Source of the DNA: Xylanimonas allomyrinae
GTDB lineage: Bacteria; Actinomycetota; Actinomycetes; Actinomycetales; Cellulomonadaceae
NCBI RefSeq assembly: GCF_004135345.1
Contig: NZ_CP035495.1
Span: 2,170,001 to 2,234,000, forward strand
Direction: 5' to 3'
DNA length: 64,000 nt
The stretch's first letter is position 1. Every line of letters begins with the position of its first letter. A model generated the notes under the pieces. That model was not told the DNA's origin and did no database searches. It saw only the letters and a program-made list of their open reading frames with translations. Shown here piece after piece: positions 35,986 to 44,837 of the stretch. The position numbers and the translations under genes were made by a program.

Positions 35986-36890
35986 GCGCCGGTCTGCTCG
36001 TCTTCATGGTGAGCGGCGCACTCATCGGGCTCGCGCTCTTCGTGCTCCTCATGGCGGTGCTTCCCGCTCAGCACGTCGACCTCGCCGACGCCGTCGCGCG
36101 CATCGGTCACCGGCAGCCGACGTCTCACCGGGACACAACGGCGGAGGACCGCAGTGCGAAGGACCGGCTCGGCAACTGGGCGATGAAGACCCTCCCCGCC
36201 GCCGCGTGGGTGCGCACACCGCGTCGCGAGCTCGCCCTGCTGCAGATGCCGCTCGAACGGTTCTACGGCGAGAAGGTCACCCTCGCGGCCATCGGTGTCG
36301 TCGCCCCTCCCGTCCTCGTGACGTTCTTCCGGTCCATCGGGCTCGGCATCCCATACCAGGTCACGCCCCTGCTCTCCCTGGGTCTGGGAGCCTTCCTGTT
36401 CTTCTACCCGAACCTCGACGCCGTCGACCAGGCGAAGAAGGCGCGCGCGGAGTTCCGCCGCGCCCTGGGCGCCTACGTCGACCTCGTCGCACTCGAACGG
36501 CTCAACGGCGCGGGGACGCTCCAGGCGATGGAGTCGGCCGCCGACATCGGCGGATCGTGGGTGTTCCGGCGATTGTCGGAGGACCTCGGCCGGTCGCGCT
36601 GGTCGGGTGTCCCACCGTGGGACTCGCTCGAGTCCCTGGCGGACGACCTCGGCTTACCGGAGCTCGACGACTTCGCCGACATCATGCGGCTCTCAGGCGA
36701 GCAGTCCACCGCCGTCTACGGCCACCTGCGCGCCCGTGCCGAGTCCATGCGCTCCGCGCTTCTCGCGGACGAGCTCGCGCAGGCCAACGCCGTGGGCGAG
36801 CGCCTCCAGATCCCCGGCGCCCTGCTCGGCGTCATCTTCATGGCCCTGGTCATCGCCCCCTCCCTGCTGAGCATGGCGCTGCGCACCTGA
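35982..36890 (+). CDS. tadC: TadC-like inner-membrane platform protein
   Basis: Second GspF-type platform protein, 302 residues. It begins MSAGLLVFMVSGALIGLALF, has a second pair of helices (VTLAAIGVVAPPVLVTFF and VTPLLSLGLGAFLFFYP), a cytoplasmic domain with FRRALGAYVDLVALERLNG, and a final helix ALLGVIFMALVIAPSLLSMA. The start overlaps the tadB stop by 4 bp. TadB and TadC pair to link the ATPase to the growing pilin fibre. It is followed after 67 bp by a small pilin-like gene. Confidence 0.88.
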   Translation: MSAGLLVFMVSGALIGLALFVLLMAVLPAQHVDLADAVARIGHRQPTSHRDTTAEDRSAKDRLGNWAMKTLPAAAWVRTPRRELALLQMPLERFYGEKVTLAAIGVVAPPVLVTFFRSIGLGIPYQVTPLLSLGLGAFLFFYPNLDAVDQAKKARAEFRRALGAYVDLVALERLNGAGTLQAMESAADIGGSWVFRRLSEDLGRSRWSGVPPWDSLESLADDLGLPELDDFADIMRLSGEQSTAVYGHLRARAESMRSALLADELAQANAVGERLQIPGALLGVIFMALVIAPSLLSMALRT

Positions 36891-36957
36891 CCGTTCCGAT
36901 GCGCCGCCGAACGACGCACCGCACCTCTCACGAGCACTCCCGGAAGGAACCGAGAAC

Positions 36958-37143
36958 ATGTCCCACTTCTTCGCCATGATCGCCGTGGCCAAGGCCTGGC
37001 TGATCAAGCCCGACGACGACCCCGAGCGCGGCTCCCACACGACCGACGTCGTGCTGTGGACGCTCGGCGTGATCGTCATCGCCGGCATCGTCATCGCTGC
37101 AGTGACCGCGTATGTCACGGCGCAGGCCGGCAGGATCCAGTAG
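36958..37143 (+). CDS. Small Flp-like pilin candidate
   Basis: A 61-residue protein with one strongly hydrophobic helix (VVLWTLGVIVIAGIVIAAVT) preceded by the short charged segment ERGSHTTD. Size, single helix and position right after tadC and before the TadE-like genes fit a Flp-type major pilin, which the prepilin peptidase at 54003 would process. The usual G/E-F cleavage signature is not obvious, so the processing site is uncertain. It overlaps the next gene by 31 bp. Confidence 0.65.
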   Translation: MSHFFAMIAVAKAWLIKPDDDPERGSHTTDVVLWTLGVIVIAGIVIAAVTAYVTAQAGRIQ

Positions 37144-37567
37144 GCCCCGGCACGCCCGGGCGACCATCCGACGCCGTGAGCGGCGCCGGTGGGACGAGCG
37201 TGGCTCGACGTCGGTCGAGATGGCGATCCTCCTGCCGGCGCTGCTCATCACCTTCTGGCTCGGCGCCCAGGCCGCGCTCTACTACCACGCCCGCAACGTC
37301 GCGCTCGCCGCAGCGACCGAGGGAGCGCGGGCTGCCGCCGTCGAAGGTGGGCGCACCTCGGACGGCGTCGCGGCCGCCGCCTCGTTCGTCGCCGACGCGG
37401 GAGGCGATCGCGTCGTCGAAGGCCTCGACGTCGGTGGCGATCGCACGGCGGATCGCGTGGTCATCACCGTGCGCGGGTCGAGCGTGACCCTCGTGCCGGG
37501 CTGGTCTCCCACGTTCGAGGTTCAGGCCGTCGCACGGACCGAGCGGCTGACGGCGGCGGCACCGTGA
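37112..37567 (+). CDS. TadE-like pseudopilin
   Basis: The 151-residue protein has the TadE signature: after a basic lead, DERGSTSVEMAILLPALLIT (about residues 28-47), where the Glu five residues into the hydrophobic stretch is the type IV pilin mark. The rest is a compact domain (YYHARNVALAAATEGARAAA, then RVVITVRGSSVTLVPGW). TadE-like pseudopilins form minor parts of the Tad fibre. The ATG at 37112 overlaps the previous gene; a later start is possible because the basic lead is not conserved. It ends in a GTGA overlap with the next gene. Confidence 0.82.
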   Translation: MSRRRPAGSSRPRHARATIRRRERRRWDERGSTSVEMAILLPALLITFWLGAQAALYYHARNVALAAATEGARAAAVEGGRTSDGVAAAASFVADAGGDRVVEGLDVGGDRTADRVVITVRGSSVTLVPGWSPTFEVQAVARTERLTAAAP

Positions 37568-38010
37568 CGCGGCTTCTCCGCCTTCTGCGCGGCCACGACG
37601 AGCGAGGCTCGTCGTCGGTGGAGGCCGCCATCATCATCCCGGCATTCGTGCTGTTCCTCGGCCTCGTCATCTTCGCCGGACGGACCGCCCTCGCACACCA
37701 GGCCGTCCAGGCCGCCGCCTACGACGCCGCCCGAGCCGCGTCGCTCGAACGGGCACCAAGCGTGGCCCAGTCCGCGGCAGCGGACGCAGCTGCGCAGACC
37801 CTCGCGAACCGCGAGCTTCGGTGCTCGAGCACCGGCGTCGACGTCGAGACGTCCGCGTTGGGCGCGCCGCTCGGCGAGTACGGAACGGTGACCGTCGAGG
37901 TGACCTGCGTCGTCGACATCGGCGATCTCGCGGTGCCCGGGGTTCCTGGGAGCACCACCGTCACTGCCTCCATGTCGTCGCCCGTCGATGCCCACCGGGA
38001 GCGACCATGA
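37564..38010 (+). CDS. Second TadE-like pseudopilin
   Basis: The 148-residue protein carries the signature DERGSSSVEAAIIIPAFVLF (about residues 12-31) with the pilin Glu, a hydrophobic helix (FVLFLGLVIFAGRTALA) and a small periplasmic domain with three cysteines (ELRCSST, VTCVVDIG). Its GTG start lies within the stop of the first TadE-like gene, and its end overlaps the next by 4 bp. Minor pseudopilins of this type come in pairs in Tad loci. The role is inferred from signature and place. Confidence 0.82.
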   Translation: MTRLLRLLRGHDERGSSSVEAAIIIPAFVLFLGLVIFAGRTALAHQAVQAAAYDAARAASLERAPSVAQSAAADAAAQTLANRELRCSSTGVDVETSALGAPLGEYGTVTVEVTCVVDIGDLAVPGVPGSTTVTASMSSPVDAHRERP

Positions 38011-38441
38011 CGATCCCGTCCCAGCTCCGCGACGACGAGCGCGGGTCCGTCAGTGCCTGGGCGGTCCTCGCCGCCGTCGGGATGGTCCTGCTCGTCGGCC
38101 TCGTCGTCGACCTCGGAGGTCAGCTCACCGTCCAGCAGCATGCGCGCGCCGTCGCCGCGCAGGCGGCTCGAGCGGGGAGCGAACGGCTCGACGCACCCCA
38201 GGCGATCCTGGGGCGCAGCGCGTCGGTCGACGTCGGCGCCGCGAAGGCAGCGGCGCGCGGCTACCTGGAGGCCGCCGGCGTCAGCGGGACGGTGACTGTC
38301 CGCGACGGCACCACCGTGACGGTCGCAGTCAGCGACACCTACGACACCGTCTTCCTGGCCGTCATCGGCATCGGCCGGCTCGACGTCACCGGGACCGCCA
38401 GTGCCCGCGTGATCCGAACGTTCGGAGGAGTGGAACGATGA
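38007..38441 (+). CDS. TadG-like pilus-associated protein
   Basis: The 144-residue product starts MTIPSQLRDDERGSVSAWAV and has one helix, VLAAVGMVLLVGLVVDLGGQ. The ERGSVSAWAV segment and the size match short actinobacterial TadG-like proteins (Flp pilus-assembly TadG N-terminal type), without the long vWA domain of proteobacterial TadG. The rest (VSGTVTVRDGTTVTVAVSDT) is a small beta-rich domain. It closes the pseudopilin set and overlaps the LysM/BTAD-like gene by 4 bp, so that protein is made in step with the pilus. Confidence 0.78.
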   Translation: MTIPSQLRDDERGSVSAWAVLAAVGMVLLVGLVVDLGGQLTVQQHARAVAAQAARAGSERLDAPQAILGRSASVDVGAAKAAARGYLEAAGVSGTVTVRDGTTVTVAVSDTYDTVFLAVIGIGRLDVTGTASARVIRTFGGVER

Positions 38442-41400
38442 CCTTCCGCCGCCGTGCCGCCGGCGTCGCCGCGACCCTCGGGATCCTCGCCCTCGTCGTC
38501 GGGGTTCCGACCCTGCTCGTGTGGGCGTACCGACGTCTGTGGACGTTCACCTGGTCCGAGCTGTGGGTGCGGGCGCAGATGCCCGACGACGGCACGCTCG
38601 TCATCGCGCTCGTCCAGGTCGTCGCATGGGTGGCGTGGGCCTACCTGGCCTGGGGACTGGTGCTGGAGGCCGTCTACCGGGTGCGCGGGATGTCGGCACC
38701 GCGGGTCCGCGGGCTCGGACTGTCGCAGGGCGCGGCGCGGCGCCTCATCGACGCCGCCGCGATGCTCTTCGTCGTCGTCCCGGCCACGCCGATCGTCGCG
38801 GCGCCCGCTCACGCGGTGGCATCCGCGAGCACCGGGCGGCCTGCACCCATCGTCGCCACGGCCGCTCTCGCAGCGCCCATCGTCGAGCGGACCTCGACTC
38901 CAGTGGTTGCGCCGGTCGAAACCACACCCCCGCCGCCCGCGACGTTCGACTACACCGTCAAGCGCAACGAGTCGCTGTGGAAGATCGCCGAGCGCAACCT
39001 GGGCCACGGCGCCGAGTGGACCCAGATCCGTGACCTGAACCGCGACGTCATCGGTGACAACCCGTCCTTCATCGAACCCGGGATGGTGCTGCGGATCCCC
39101 CAGACGGCCGATCAGCCGCCAGGCGCCGGCGGAACCTACGTCGTCGAACCCGGCGACACGCTCTCGGCCATCGCCGAGGAGCAACTCGGCGACGCGAACC
39201 GGTACCCGGAGATCTACGCGGCCTCGACGCAAACGACGCAGCCCGACGGCGAACACCTCAACGACCCGGACCTCATACGGCCCGGCTGGACACTCACGAT
39301 CCCCGGCCCGGCGCTGGCTGAGGCCGTCGACGAGACCGATCCTCACGCCGGACTCCCGCAGCAGGCAGCCTCCTCGGCGCCGGAGCCGACTCCGACACCG
39401 TCGGGCACGGCATCGACGCCGTCGGGCACGGCATCGCCCGGCGAGACCCGCGTGCCTGCCGAGACTCGGAGGCCCGATCGTGGGAACGCCGCGGATGCCC
39501 CAGCCGACCCGACGGCCGATCCCACCGCACCACCGTCGCCGGACGACCAGCCCGACAGCGCCGAGATGCCTGCATGGCTCGTGCCCGGTCTCGCTGGCGC
39601 GGGCGGGATCCTTGCCGGAGCTCTGCTGCTGACCGTCGGCGCACGCCGCCGCACCGCCGCCCGGAGACGCGAGACCGGCATGATGCTCCCGCCGCTCCCG
39701 CCCGAGCTGCAGGCCACGGCGCGGACGGCGGCCGCCGTCGGGCAGGCACCGTCGGAAGCCGTGTCGCACCTGACCGGCATGCTCGCCGCGGTCGCCGCCG
39801 CGTCCCCCGACCGGGAGCTCCCGCCCAGCGTGGTGACGGCGATCATCGATAGAAGCGACGTCGTGCTGACGCTCGTGGACGATGCCGTCCTCCCGGCGCC
39901 GTGGGATGGCGACGGCACGTCCTGGCGGGCGCCGCTCACCGCGACCGATCCCGTGGAGTGCGATGCCCCATACCCGCTGCTGGTCCCGGTCGGCTCCGAT
40001 GGCCGGGGCCGCATCCACCTCGTCAACCTCGAGCGCCTCGGGACGTTGAGCCTCGTCGGCGACCATGACCATGTCGCAGCGTTCGCCCGGTTCCTGGCAG
40101 CGTCCGTGGCGCTCAACCCGTGGTCCGCACGAGTCCACGTCTACGCACTCGGCGTTCTCGAGGAGATGGCGGACATCGATCACCTCCGCCTGCGGTACTT
40201 CCCCTCGGGCGACACCATGGGCATCGACGAGGCGAACCAGGCCGTCGCTGATGCGAGCAGCACGTCCGCGGACAACTACCTTCTGGTCCTGACCGCCGCA
40301 CCGGGCGACACCGAGCGCAACCTCGCGGCATCGATCGCCGGGCACCCCGGTCGCTCACCGGTCGTGCTCGTCTCCCTCGGCGCCGAGATCCCCGGCTCTG
40401 CACGCGCTGAGATCACCGATGTCGGCCGGCTGCGCATCGCCAGCCTCGGGATCGACGTCGAGGCGCCGGGCCTCACCCGGGACGAGGCCGAAGCATGCGC
40501 CGCGGTCGTCGCGGCGACCGATGCTGCGACGAGCGTGCCCATCCCCGTGGACGACGCCGCGACCAAGGGCTGGCAGGTGCACGCGAACCTGGCCGGTGCG
40601 CTGCGGCCCGAACTCGTTGCCGACCGTCCCGTCGACATCGCTGCGCCCGCCGGCGAGTCATCCCTACTCCCCGCCGCAGCGGCCGAGTACGCGGCCACGG
40701 CACCCGTCACGACTGACGACGTCGCGGTGCTCGCACCGCTCGTGCGCGAGGGAGTCCGGGCCACCGTCGAGGAAGACCTCGACGACCTCGACCGCGACAT
40801 CGCGCTGTTCGGGAAGAAGCCGCCGCGCCGCCCCTGGATCCGCCTCCTCGGGCCCGTCGAAGCGGCCGGGTGCGGTGACCGGACCGCCGCCCCGTACCGC
40901 GACAGCACACGACTCGAGACCTTCGCCTACCTCACACTCCACCCACGAGGAGCCACCGCCGCCGAGCTGAAAGAAGCCGGCATCGCGGGCAACAGCATCG
41001 CCCAACGGACAACCGAGCTCAGGACATGGCTCGGCCGGGACCCGGAGACGGGACGGCAGTTCCTCCCGAACGCCCACGCCTCGCCCGACCACGGCAAGGC
41101 CGGGCTCGTCTACCAGCTCGAAGGCTGCCTCTGCGACATCAACCTCTTCCGAGCCCTCCGGGTCCGCGGCGAGGCACGCGGCGGGGAGGGAGGGATCGCG
41201 GACCTCGTCGCTGCACTCGGACTCGTCAAGGGCATCCCGTTCGCACAAGCGCCCGGCCACTTCACCTGGGTGTTCGAAGGCGAACGGCTGGACCACATCA
41301 TGACCATCGCCATTCTCGAAGTCGCATCCATCGTCATCGCACACGCCCTGGCCACCGGCGACCTCGCGACCGCGCGGTTCGCCGCCGAAGCCGCACACCG

Positions 41401-41596
41401 GGCCGCACCCGACGACGACCAGGCCAAGCTCGACCTCATCGCCGTCGCCGCCCGCGAGGGCCACGGCGATACCGCAGCGCTCCAGATGCTCGACGCCATC
41501 GGAGCGACATCAGAGGACTACCGAAGCCCCATCGACCCGTCCAACCGGACGAAGGCAATCATCGCCCGGCTTAGGACGTCAGCTGACGCACGCTAA
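38438..41596 (+). CDS. Membrane protein with LysM and BTAD-like regulator domains
   Basis: A 1052-residue multi-domain protein. Two N-terminal membrane helices (TLGILALVVGVPTLLVWAY and VIALVQVVAWVAWAYLAWG) are followed by a third near residue 110, then two LysM repeats (YTVKRNESLWKIAERNLG about 171-188, and YVVEPGDTLSAIAEEQLGD about 231-249). A Pro/Thr-rich linker precedes another helix (VPGLAGAGGILAGALLLTV, about 388-406). The large C-terminal part ends in a winged-helix-like region (LETFAYLTLHPRGATAAELK) and a BTAD-like helical repeat region. It could link cell-wall contact to a cytoplasmic effector. RBS GGAGGAG and an ATGA overlap support the start at 38438. Confidence 0.78.
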   Translation: MTFRRRAAGVAATLGILALVVGVPTLLVWAYRRLWTFTWSELWVRAQMPDDGTLVIALVQVVAWVAWAYLAWGLVLEAVYRVRGMSAPRVRGLGLSQGAARRLIDAAAMLFVVVPATPIVAAPAHAVASASTGRPAPIVATAALAAPIVERTSTPVVAPVETTPPPPATFDYTVKRNESLWKIAERNLGHGAEWTQIRDLNRDVIGDNPSFIEPGMVLRIPQTADQPPGAGGTYVVEPGDTLSAIAEEQLGDANRYPEIYAASTQTTQPDGEHLNDPDLIRPGWTLTIPGPALAEAVDETDPHAGLPQQAASSAPEPTPTPSGTASTPSGTASPGETRVPAETRRPDRGNAADAPADPTADPTAPPSPDDQPDSAEMPAWLVPGLAGAGGILAGALLLTVGARRRTAARRRETGMMLPPLPPELQATARTAAAVGQAPSEAVSHLTGMLAAVAAASPDRELPPSVVTAIIDRSDVVLTLVDDAVLPAPWDGDGTSWRAPLTATDPVECDAPYPLLVPVGSDGRGRIHLVNLERLGTLSLVGDHDHVAAFARFLAASVALNPWSARVHVYALGVLEEMADIDHLRLRYFPSGDTMGIDEANQAVADASSTSADNYLLVLTAAPGDTERNLAASIAGHPGRSPVVLVSLGAEIPGSARAEITDVGRLRIASLGIDVEAPGLTRDEAEACAAVVAATDAATSVPIPVDDAATKGWQVHANLAGALRPELVADRPVDIAAPAGESSLLPAAAAEYAATAPVTTDDVAVLAPLVREGVRATVEEDLDDLDRDIALFGKKPPRRPWIRLLGPVEAAGCGDRTAAPYRDSTRLETFAYLTLHPRGATAAELKEAGIAGNSIAQRTTELRTWLGRDPETGRQFLPNAHASPDHGKAGLVYQLEGCLCDINLFRALRVRGEARGGEGGIADLVAALGLVKGIPFAQAPGHFTWVFEGERLDHIMTIAILEVASIVIAHALATGDLATARFAAEAAHRAAPDDDQAKLDLIAVAAREGHGDTAALQMLDAIGATSEDYRSPIDPSNRTKAIIARLRTSADAR

Positions 41597-41695
41597 TAGG
41601 CGGCCCAGTGATCGTTCGTCGTCTCCTCGAGGCAGGTTCCGGAAGCCGCCGGGAACGTCCCATCACACGCTTGACGCAGGACGCTCGGCTCCCCG

Positions 41696-42490
41696 CTACG
41701 ACCGCTTGCCCAGACTGGGGAGTCCCCCAGCCACAACACTCTTCACGAGCACGGGGTCGAGCTTGAAATCAGCCCAGGGGTCATCCATGACGTGACTCTT
41801 CCAGGCAGCCAGTGCGCTCCTCCGGATCTCGGTCTTGGACCCCACGGGTGCGACATCCTCGCGCCAGTCCTGCTCGCATGAGCACGCCGCCATGTATAGA
41901 GGGAGGAAGTTCGCCACGTCGGCGGGTGTGTCGTAGTCCGACCAGTCCACGAACTCGAAAGTGTGCCCAGCGCGCTTCGCCGCTGACTTGAATCGGTACT
42001 CCGAAAGCTCAAGAGGGCTCGTGGGCGATGATGCAGTGGTCGCCGCCTTGATGTCCTGATCGAGCGAGGCCGATGAAGGATCGATACGCTCATTGGCCCA
42101 TTCAGCGATCTCTGCGTCGAGCGCTGCCTGTTCTTCCACGCTGAGGACTGGAGCCGCGCTGGACGGAGCGAAGACCTGCTTCAACCGGTCCGCGATCCAC
42201 TTTCGAACGGCCTCGGGCGCAGACGACAAGGATTCCCATGCGGCCTGCGGTTTCGACTGCGTAACGGGGACCGGAACGTAGCCAGGGTCGCTCGATGCCA
42301 GTCGCTTCGCGATGGCCTCCGTAACGAGAGGGTTACCCTTCCAGCCCGCCGCTTCACGATCGGCCATTACCCTGATCAGTTCGAGCGGGGTCTGCGGGTC
42401 ACGTGCGACTGCGAGCCGAGTCCCGTCTGCGACGTACCCCACCCTTGCGGCATCCCACAACTCCTGAGGGATCGCTGTTGGTCTCGCCAC
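41696..42490 (-). CDS. Hypothetical protein, cargo on the opposite strand
   Basis: This 264-residue protein is not recognised. It has a GTG start at 42490 with AGGAG about 7 nt upstream. The N-terminal part (LAVARDPQTPLELIRVMADR) and the segment WKGNPLVTEAIAKRLASSDP look like leucine-rich variant-type helical repeats, and a linker leads to SPLELSEYRFKSAAKRAGHT. It has no signal peptide or membrane helix. It lies alone on the minus strand between the pilus locus and the primase gene, in DNA that reads slightly richer in A and T than its neighbours, so it is probably an acquired cargo gene. Confidence 0.62.
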   Translation of the reverse strand: MARPTAIPQELWDAARVGYVADGTRLAVARDPQTPLELIRVMADREAAGWKGNPLVTEAIAKRLASSDPGYVPVPVTQSKPQAAWESLSSAPEAVRKWIADRLKQVFAPSSAAPVLSVEEQAALDAEIAEWANERIDPSSASLDQDIKAATTASSPTSPLELSEYRFKSAAKRAGHTFEFVDWSDYDTPADVANFLPLYMAACSCEQDWREDVAPVGSKTEIRRSALAAWKSHVMDDPWADFKLDPVLVKSVVAGGLPSLGKRS

Positions 42491-42730
42491 GACATCTCCT
42501 TTGAGTCTCAGGCCTGAGGCGACCTACGTGGTCCGATCGTGCGCGACCCGACGCGCCACCGCCATCAGTCTGTCTCTCGCTGAACCCCGGGGGACTACGC
42601 ATCCCGACTGGACGACCGTCGGGACCGATGTGCGGGACGCACCTGGCCTGCAGCGGCATAGCCTCCCAGGATGCCGGACGCCCCTATGCGGTGACCCTTC
42701 TGGTCAACCGTCGGCGCGACGGTCGAAGGC

Positions 42731-43633
42731 ATGGATGAGACGAGACCCACGCAAACGGGCGCTGTCGCGGCGTTCCGGGCAGCGGACCGTGCGCCCTCTC
42801 TGGCTGATTCCGCGCTGGCCTATGCCCGGTCTGGCATCCCGGTCTTCCCCTGTGTCCCCGGCTGCAAGCCGCCGCTGACCGGAGCCGGCTACAGATCCGC
42901 GACGACAGACGTCGCCCGCGTCGAGGCGTGGTGGCGTGCCCGCCCCGACGCGAACATTGGCATCCCGACAGGCGCCGTCTCGGGCCTCGACGTCGTCGAT
43001 ATCGACATCCACGGCGGCGCCTCGGGCCGCCCCACCTTCGAGCGTGCTCGTGACGCGCACCTCGTCGACGGGTGGGCGTGGTCGGTGCAGACACCGTCGG
43101 GCGGGCTGCACGTCTACTACCCGCACGACCGGGCAGTGGCGCAACGCTGCTGGACGACGTCGTCGCACGTCGACTTCCGCGGCGACGGCGGGTACGTCAT
43201 CGCCCCGCCGTCGCGCATCGTCTTCGACAGGACGCACTCGGCCGCCTACGTGCTGGGCGCGGTCTCGACCGAGCCGGCCCACGCAATCGACGCGACGGCG
43301 CTGCGACGTTTCATCGACCCGCCTCGACCACCACGACCGACGCCAGGGCTCATCCCGGGGCGCGGCGGCAGCATCGACCGCCTCGTCGACTGGGTGGGTC
43401 GCCGCGGCCCGGGCACCCGCAACTCGGGCCTCTTCTGGGCGGCGTGCGAGATGGCCCGCCACGGGTACACCCATGACGTCGCCTTGTCCTCGCTCGGCCC
43501 GGCCGCGCTCAAGGCCGGCCTCGACGAGCGCGAGATCCGGGTCACTGTCGGCTCGGCCTACGACCGCCAGCCACCGCTCACCTCGTCGCAGCCCCCTGCC
43601 CGGCCCAGCGCGCGCGAAGGAGTCTCGTTGTGA
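42731..43633 (+). CDS. Bifunctional DNA primase/polymerase (Prim-Pol)
   Basis: The 300-residue protein carries the Prim-Pol domain used by plasmids and integrative elements to prime replication. The entry helix is ADSALAYARSGIPVFPCVPG (about residues 25-44), followed by the NIGIPTG motif (about 75) and the catalytic D-x-D in DVVDIDIHGG (about 87-96). PSGGLHVYYPH and FRGDGGYVIAPPS (about 123-165) complete the active site. No helicase domain is attached. It opens a chain of overlapping genes running through ParB into the type IV secretion genes. Confidence 0.9.
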   Translation: MDETRPTQTGAVAAFRAADRAPSLADSALAYARSGIPVFPCVPGCKPPLTGAGYRSATTDVARVEAWWRARPDANIGIPTGAVSGLDVVDIDIHGGASGRPTFERARDAHLVDGWAWSVQTPSGGLHVYYPHDRAVAQRCWTTSSHVDFRGDGGYVIAPPSRIVFDRTHSAAYVLGAVSTEPAHAIDATALRRFIDPPRPPRPTPGLIPGRGGSIDRLVDWVGRRGPGTRNSGLFWAACEMARHGYTHDVALSSLGPAALKAGLDEREIRVTVGSAYDRQPPLTSSQPPARPSAREGVSL

Positions 43634-43995
43634 ACACGTCCGAGTTCTACGAGCGGCAACACAACATGCCGACGACGCCGCCTCGCGCGGCGCACCCGCA
43701 GCGGCCGACCGACGCACGCGAGCTCGCTGCGTTCGGCGACCCTTCCATCCAAGGCGCGGCGACAACGCAGGCCGCTCCCGCTACCGGCCCCGCGCGGGCT
43801 ACCCGTTGGCTTCGCCCGACGGAGCTGACCGACGTCGGCATGCGCGCGATCGGTCGGGTCATCGACCGCGGCTTCGACGCGCAGGCGCGCACGATGCGCG
43901 CGGCCATCCGGGGCGTGGGCGCGGCAGCGAAGCACGTCGCGCCCCGGCGAGTCCCGCCGACGACGTCGCACCGGCACGACGGGATGACGCTGTGA
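43630..43995 (+). CDS. Small hypothetical protein in the replication/transfer operon
   Basis: A 121-residue protein with a GTG start inside the stop of the Prim-Pol gene and a stop overlapping the next start, so it is part of the operon. The N-terminal third is Pro/Ala-rich and looks disordered; the C-terminal part (TELTDVGMRAIGRVIDRGFD ... AIRGVGAAAKHVAP) is helical and basic. No family was recognised. Because its ends are bound by overlaps in an otherwise gap-free operon, it is likely a real gene. Confidence 0.6.
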   Translation: MNTSEFYERQHNMPTTPPRAAHPQRPTDARELAAFGDPSIQGAATTQAAPATGPARATRWLRPTELTDVGMRAIGRVIDRGFDAQARTMRAAIRGVGAAAKHVAPRRVPPTTSHRHDGMTL

Positions 43996-44837
43996 TGTCC
44001 GCCGCCGACCTGACCGATCCGGGAACACTGCGCGCTCTGCTCGTCCGGCTCCACGAGCTCCCCAGCCTGTGGAACGGCTCCGAGGCACACGAGCTGCTCC
44101 TGATGTGCCGAGCCAGGTACGCCGCCCTCGCGCGCAAGCACGGGCAGACACCCGACGACGCGATGCGGATCGCGTTCGAGCAGCTTCGCGCCGCGGGCGT
44201 GCGCTGGGCGCGCGATCCGTGGGGGTCGCTGACGACGGCGATGCGGATCGCCCTGGCGACAAGCTCGCTCGAGGACGCGCTGATGTGCAGCCGCGACCAG
44301 GCGTCGCATCTGCTCAAGACGCACAGCCCGCGTGACGTCGCCCGGCTCGGCGAGCACGAACACCTCGCGCGGTACGTCGAGAACCGGACCGCACACTCCC
44401 CTGGACCCGCGACCTCGGGCCGTGCCTTCGAGGCCGCCGAACGGCTCGTCGACGACGCCGTCCGGACCCTGGTGATCTGCGGCTGGCCGACCCAGGTCGC
44501 CTCGCAGGCCGTCGGGCTCGTCACCTCCCGGCTCATCGAGGCCGAGGATCGCCGTCGAGCACACGAGTACCTGCGCCACGACCACGAGACACCGCTTCTC
44601 CTCGGAGTGCCCCACTCGTCCTGGTGCGCGCTGGTGACCGCTCTCCTCGGCAGCCCGGCAACGACCACCGAGCACACAGCCGCTGGACGCGGCATCCTGT
44701 GGCGCCTCGCAGCCGGCACCTCTGTCGACGAACTCCTGACCGACGCCCGCGTCGTCGAACCGCTCATCGCCGCCGCCCCGTCGCAGCCGCCGGCGACGTC
44801 GAACCCCGATCGGGAGGAGGCGGCCTCCCATGTCTGA
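43995..44837 (+). CDS. Hypothetical helical protein upstream of parB
   Basis: The 280-residue product starts MSAADLTDPGTLRALLVRLH. It is largely helical, with segments such as ARYAALARKHGQTPDDAMRI, RWARDPWGSLTTAMRIALAT and LVDDAVRTLVICGWPTQVAS, and no membrane helix or catalytic motif. Proteins of this sort sit between Prim-Pol and ParB genes in actinobacterial conjugative elements and may serve in replication or partition. It overlaps the ParB start by 8 bp, with GGGAGGAGG upstream acting as that gene's ribosome-binding site. Confidence 0.65.
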   Translation: MSAADLTDPGTLRALLVRLHELPSLWNGSEAHELLLMCRARYAALARKHGQTPDDAMRIAFEQLRAAGVRWARDPWGSLTTAMRIALATSSLEDALMCSRDQASHLLKTHSPRDVARLGEHEHLARYVENRTAHSPGPATSGRAFEAAERLVDDAVRTLVICGWPTQVASQAVGLVTSRLIEAEDRRRAHEYLRHDHETPLLLGVPHSSWCALVTALLGSPATTTEHTAAGRGILWRLAAGTSVDELLTDARVVEPLIAAAPSQPPATSNPDREEAASHV

